From Chromatiales bacterium (lineage in GTDB: Bacteria; Pseudomonadota; Gammaproteobacteria; Thiohalospirales; Thiohalospiraceae), in NCBI GenBank assembly GCA_026984715.1, contig JALSRO010000361.1:1-9561 (forward strand): a DNA stretch of 9,561 nucleotides, written 5' to 3'. Below are positions 6,069 to 9,561 of the stretch, piece by piece. The translations under genes were made by a program, and so were the position numbers. Position 1 is the stretch's first letter, and every line of letters begins with the position of its first letter. The notes beneath the pieces were generated by a model. The model saw only the letters and a program-made list of their open reading frames with translations, did no database searches and was not told the origin of the DNA.

Positions 6069-7405
6069 TGGGGAAACTGGCTCAACTGGGGGAGAGGCTG
6101 CGTGGAGAGGGGCTGGGAGCGCTCCTTCTCAAGGGGGCCAGTGGCTCTTTTGCTGTCAAGATAGCCGGGGCAGGGCTACTGTTTGCCAGCCAGATGCTGT
6201 TGACCCGGTTGATGGGGGCGACCCAATACGGCATCTATATCTACGCCCTTACCTGGATCGTATTGCTCTCCCAGGTTGCTGAGCTTGGCCTGGGCTCTTC
6301 CATTCTCCGTTTCGTCGCGGCCTATCGTGCCAGGGCGGAGTGGGGGTTGTTACACGGCGTGCTACGCTTCAGTTCCCGCCTGGTCCTCGGCGTCAGTCTC
6401 GTTATCGTTGCGCTGGGCGTATTGATCATCTGGGCGTTGCGCGATCAGCTGGGTGCCGAGCAGAGCGCCACCTTCTGGCTGGCACTGCTGCTGCTGCCGG
6501 TACTGACCCTGACCGGGCTGCGCCAGACGGCACTGGTCTCTCTCAAGCATGTCGTTCTATCCGGTATTCCTGAGAGTGTTTTCAAACAGATCCTGATTAT
6601 GCTGCTGGTATCCGGTCTCTACCTGGTGGTTCGGGAGGAGCTGCTGGCATCCCAGGTGATGGTAGTCAATCTGATCAGCTGGGTGGTGACTTTTGTCATT
6701 GGCACTATCTGGCTCATCCGGCTGTTGCCGCCGGAGGTGGCCGGGGCGGCCCCCGTGTATGAGCGTCGTGAGTGGATGAAAGTATCGCTGCCGATGCTGT
6801 TCGCCACCGGGATGCGCATGATCCTGTCGCAGGTGGATATCATCATGGTGGGAGCGCTGCTGGGAGCCAGGGAGGCGGGGATCTATGCGGTTGCCACACG
6901 GATCGTCGAGATTGTGGCATTCGGGGAGCAGGCCCTCAACTCTATCGTGGCCCCGATGATTTCGGAGCTGTTCAGCAGTGAGCAGCACGCCAAGCTGCGC
7001 AGGATGATGACCCTGGCAGCCTGGGGGCGATTCGGCTTCACGCTGGTGATAAGTACGGTGATGGCGCTGATGGGGCCGTTTCTTCTGGGGCTGTTCGGTT
7101 CTGAGTTTCCCGAGGGGTTGACCGCGTTTCTAATCCTTCTGGGGGGGAATGTCCTTATTTCGATAGCGGGTTCGGGAGGTTTTCTGATGCCCATGACCGG
7201 GCACCAGAATCAGCATGCCCTGCAGGTGGCGGTCGCTGCACTGGTCAACGTGGTTCTCAACGCCATTTTGGTGCCGTTGTTCGGGATCAACGGGGCCGCG
7301 ATAGCCACGGCGATCAGCATGATTGTATGGAATGTCATCATGCTGAGCTATGTGTGGCGCCATCTCAATATCAACCCCACAGTATTTTCCCGGCTGCAGT
7401 CATGA
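6068..7405 (+). CDS. wzx: Polysaccharide repeat-unit flippase (Wzx, MOP superfamily)
   Basis: The predicted role is to flip undecaprenyl-diphosphate-linked repeat units from the cytoplasmic to the periplasmic face of the inner membrane for Wzy. The protein (445 aa) is hydrophobic almost throughout, with roughly 12-14 membrane segments, the usual design and length for Wzx. Family-like stretches include an N-terminal ASQMLLTRLMG segment, the region around LSQVDIIMVGALLG, and the C-terminal pattern running from MPMTGHQNQ to FGINGAAIAT that recurs in polysaccharide transporters. Translation looks coupled to wzc: the start shares one base with the wzc stop (TGATG), and AAGGG at 6057-6061 gives a well-spaced ribosome-binding site. 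The transported glycan cannot be predicted from sequence. Confidence 0.93.
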   Translation: MGKLAQLGERLRGEGLGALLLKGASGSFAVKIAGAGLLFASQMLLTRLMGATQYGIYIYALTWIVLLSQVAELGLGSSILRFVAAYRARAEWGLLHGVLRFSSRLVLGVSLVIVALGVLIIWALRDQLGAEQSATFWLALLLLPVLTLTGLRQTALVSLKHVVLSGIPESVFKQILIMLLVSGLYLVVREELLASQVMVVNLISWVVTFVIGTIWLIRLLPPEVAGAAPVYERREWMKVSLPMLFATGMRMILSQVDIIMVGALLGAREAGIYAVATRIVEIVAFGEQALNSIVAPMISELFSSEQHAKLRRMMTLAAWGRFGFTLVISTVMALMGPFLLGLFGSEFPEGLTAFLILLGGNVLISIAGSGGFLMPMTGHQNQHALQVAVAALVNVVLNAILVPLFGINGAAIATAISMIVWNVIMLSYVWRHLNINPTVFSRLQS

Positions 7406-8493
7406 AGATCGCAATGGGAATCTCTTCGCTGGGCGGCGGTGGTGCAGAGCGGGTGCTTTCCGTCATGGCGAATTACTGGGCAGAGAAGGGGGAGCAGGTT
7501 ACCGTAATCACGTTGGCACACCAGGAGAGGGATGTGTATCGGCTGGATGAACGGGTGGAGCGCGCCGCCTTCGGCCTGGAGAGGGATTCGCGTGGAGTGT
7601 GGGATGCACTGCGGAACAACCTGGTGCGTATACTCTCCCTGCGCAGGACTCTTCGCAAGGTTCGTCCCGATGTGGTGATCGGTTTCTCCGAGCACATGAG
7701 CGTCATGATGTTGCTGGCAACGTTGGGCCTGCCGATTCCGGTGATTGTGTTCGAGCACACCGATCCGCGCAGGGCGCCGCTGGAGCGATCATGGGGGTTG
7801 TTGCGGCGTTGGAGCTACCACCGTGCAAAGGGGATCGTATTGCTCACCGAGGAGCTGCGAACGGTGGCTGCGAAAAACTGGCCGGAGAAGATGCTGCATG
7901 TGATCCCCAATCCTGCCGTTGTGGTCGAGGAGAGCGGTGAAGCCTCCATTCCCTTTGCCTTGCCCAAACCCTTCATCGTTGCGATGGGAAGGCTGGTTCC
8001 CCTGAAAGGGTTCAATCTGTTGCTGGAGGCGTTCAGCCGCTGTGGGCGTGATGGGTGGTCCCTGGTGATCCTGGGTGAGGGGGAGGAGCGGCCACAGCTG
8101 GAGCAGCTGGTGCAGACATTGGGTCTGGAACAGCGGGTACTGTTGCCGGGTCGTGTGGATGAGCCCTCCCATGTGTTGCGTCAGGCGGAGATATTCGTTC
8201 TTTCATCGCGTTACGAGGGGTTTCCCATGGCTTTGGTGGAGGCGATGGCCTGCGGTCTGCCGGCCATCAGTTTTGATTGTCCCACGGGGCCGGCAGATAT
8301 TGTTCGGGACGGGGTGGATGGGCTGCTGGTGGAACATGAAAATGTCTCTGCGCTTACATCGGCGATGGTCCGGCTGATGGACGATGAACAGGAACGGCTC
8401 CGGCTGGCAGCTTCCGCACCGGAAGTGATGGAACGCTTCTGCATCGAGAAAGTGATGGGGCGGTGGGACCGCCTGCTGGATTCCGTCAGGTAG
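7402..8493 (+). CDS. GT4-family glycosyltransferase (PglH/PglJ/AmsD-like)
   Basis: This cytoplasmic, probably membrane-associated retaining glycosyltransferase (363 aa, GT-B fold) should add one sugar to the lipid-linked repeat unit. The N-terminal domain begins with GGGGAER at 11-17, the glycine loop seen in many GT4 enzymes. The C-terminal donor-binding domain has GRLVPLKG (196-203) and the E(X)7E motif with Glu272 and Glu280. It is followed by a SFDCPTGPADIV stretch characteristic of the group that includes PglH, PglJ and amylovoran AmsD, many of which use HexNAc donors. I chose the ATG at 7402: it overlaps the wzx stop in an ATGA junction and places the first beta strand (KIAMGISSL) directly at the N terminus. 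An in-frame ATG at 7327 would add 25 unrelated residues inside wzx. Donor and linkage are not determinable here. Confidence 0.93.
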   Translation: MKIAMGISSLGGGGAERVLSVMANYWAEKGEQVTVITLAHQERDVYRLDERVERAAFGLERDSRGVWDALRNNLVRILSLRRTLRKVRPDVVIGFSEHMSVMMLLATLGLPIPVIVFEHTDPRRAPLERSWGLLRRWSYHRAKGIVLLTEELRTVAAKNWPEKMLHVIPNPAVVVEESGEASIPFALPKPFIVAMGRLVPLKGFNLLLEAFSRCGRDGWSLVILGEGEERPQLEQLVQTLGLEQRVLLPGRVDEPSHVLRQAEIFVLSSRYEGFPMALVEAMACGLPAISFDCPTGPADIVRDGVDGLLVEHENVSALTSAMVRLMDDEQERLRLAASAPEVMERFCIEKVMGRWDRLLDSVR

Positions 8494-8502
8494 TTGCCGC
8501 AG

Positions 8503-9561
8503 ATGGACAAGGGACGGCTGTTTGCCTGGCTGGCGGGGACAAATACCTTTCTATATTGCAGCAATCTCTACCTGCACTACTACGAGACGGGGCAGACCTC
8601 CTTCAAACCCCTCTACTGGTACCTGTTTACCATCGGCTCCATGGTCCTCCTGTTGCTGTCGGGGCGCGGATCACTGTTTCGGGATCTCCCCAGAGCGCTG
8701 TTGATCTGGTTGTGGGCGTTTCTGATATACAGTGCCTTCAATGTCATCTACTCTTCGCACGGGCCGGCCGCCCTCCAGGCCTTCATCTACAATATTGAAA
8801 CCACCTTTCTGTTTGTCGCGTTTTTTCTGCTCCTGATACAGCCAGGGGCGATGCGTCTCTCGCAGTGGGCGCTGCTGCTGGTCACCCTGCTCGGGGTGGT
8901 TCTGAATGTGATCGATTTTTTCACCCCCCTTTGGTCAATCGTTCCCGGCAGGGCTGCGGGGCTCTACGGGAATCCCACCATAGCGGGCAAGGTTCTGGCA
9001 CTCTCCATGGTTGGTGCCATTCCTGTGATTCCGGCACGACTGCGATTGCCGTTCTGTATCTACGTGGGTGTGGGTATCATTCTCACATTCAGTCGCGGCT
9101 CCTGGTTGTTGTGGGCACTGGGGGTATCCGCGCTGGGAATGACCGGATTTATTCAGTTCCGTTACAAAAAAATCGCCGCCGCAATGATTGCCGCTCTCGT
9201 GGGGTTCGTTGTCTATGCCCTGTTGACCGGAACTCTTTTGAGCTATATGAACAGTGCTGGTCTGGGTACCTTCCTGACGCCGGACACCCTGGAACGGATG
9301 GGAGGAAGAGGGTCGTCGTTTGGTGACGATTCCGCCAGTTCCCGGGCAGCGGTTGCACTACATGCATGGAGGGAGTTCCAGTCTGCCCCATGGATTGGTC
9401 ACGGTATGGGCTATACCATGGAGTGGGGTGATATCGAACCCCACAACATGTACCTTGCAATGGCAGCGAATGGAGGATTGATCGGGATACTCATCTTCCT
9501 GAGCCTGCTGGTGGTGGTGTGGCGCAATACCAATCAGCTGGGAAAGGTGATCTGCTCCCTC
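8503..9561 (+). CDS. wzy: O-antigen polymerase/ligase-type membrane protein (Wzy), 3' end beyond window
   Basis: 353 codons are visible with no stop before the window edge, so the C terminus is missing. The product is a polytopic inner-membrane protein of the Wzy_C / O-antigen ligase superfamily, predicted to polymerise flipped repeat units in the periplasm. About eight or more hydrophobic segments can be traced. Family features are a GLYGNP stretch after R150 (153-158), FSRGSW around S197-R198-G199, and a large loop with HGMGY (300-304) and HNMY (314-317), followed by the NGGLIG turn into the next membrane helix. The loop holds a glycine/serine-rich segment near residues 267-279. The start is 9 bases after the glycosyltransferase stop; an in-frame TTG at 8494 is an alternative. 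WaaL-type ligases share this fold, but the position after wzx in a wza-wzb-wzc cluster favours Wzy. Confidence 0.87.
   Translation, partial: MDKGRLFAWLAGTNTFLYCSNLYLHYYETGQTSFKPLYWYLFTIGSMVLLLLSGRGSLFRDLPRALLIWLWAFLIYSAFNVIYSSHGPAALQAFIYNIETTFLFVAFFLLLIQPGAMRLSQWALLLVTLLGVVLNVIDFFTPLWSIVPGRAAGLYGNPTIAGKVLALSMVGAIPVIPARLRLPFCIYVGVGIILTFSRGSWLLWALGVSALGMTGFIQFRYKKIAAAMIAALVGFVVYALLTGTLLSYMNSAGLGTFLTPDTLERMGGRGSSFGDDSASSRAAVALHAWREFQSAPWIGHGMGYTMEWGDIEPHNMYLAMAANGGLIGILIFLSLLVVVWRNTNQLGKVICSL

Noticed and set aside
7327..7401. Upstream in-frame extension of the glycosyltransferase from the ATG at 7327
   Set aside because: The 25 added residues are wzx codons read in another frame and do not resemble a GT4 N terminus. 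The ATG at 7402 gives the normal family start and an ATGA overlap.
8865..9326. 153-codon + strand frame inside the last gene
   Set aside because: It is a shifted-frame shadow of the Wzy-type protein, whose frame carries the membrane helices and family motifs.

Overview
The window is one strand-consistent block of surface-polysaccharide genes, all on the + strand. It looks like part of a Wzx/Wzy-dependent exopolysaccharide or capsule locus of a Gram-negative, probably gammaproteobacterial, organism. The reasons are an outer-membrane Wza-type lipoprotein very close in its core to the enterobacterial family, a Wzc tyrosine autokinase of the fused proteobacterial type with a C-terminal tyrosine cluster, and a cognate low-molecular-weight phosphatase. 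The DNA is moderately GC-rich, with many GGG glycine codons and G runs on the coding strand. The species cannot be named from the sequence alone.

Layout: bases 1-71 are a short upstream stretch, possibly the end of another gene. Bases 72-2012 encode a membrane-anchored nucleotide-sugar 4,6-dehydratase (WbpM/PglF/CapD family). A 262-base non-coding gap (2013-2274) follows; it holds a perfect 26-bp inverted repeat, nested smaller dyads and an AT-rich tract. Next come wzb (2275-2715), wza (2723-3805), a 112-base gap with a 10-bp-stem hairpin, wzc (3918-6068), wzx (6068-7405), a GT4 glycosyltransferase (7402-8493) and a Wzy/O-antigen-ligase-type membrane protein (8503 to the window end, 3'-truncated). 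From wzb onward the genes are tightly packed or overlapping, except at the wza-wzc gap.

How the genes work together (inference from known families): the dehydratase makes a UDP-4-keto-6-deoxy sugar precursor. Glycosyltransferases, of which one is visible here, build a lipid-linked repeat unit on the cytoplasmic face. Wzx flips it, and Wzy polymerises it in the periplasm. Wzc controls chain length through cycles of tyrosine phosphorylation that Wzb reverses, and the polymer leaves through the Wza outer-membrane channel. The initiating sugar transferase, the enzymes that use the 4-keto sugar and the remaining glycosyltransferases are not in the window and presumably flank it.

I see no mobile elements, tRNA or rRNA genes, CRISPR arrays or convincing Rho-independent terminators. 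I found no evidence for a wholly new system. The most interesting features are the two intergenic inverted-repeat regions, the wzb start without a ribosome-binding site, the wzb-wza-wzc gene order, and several G runs of 7-8 bases.
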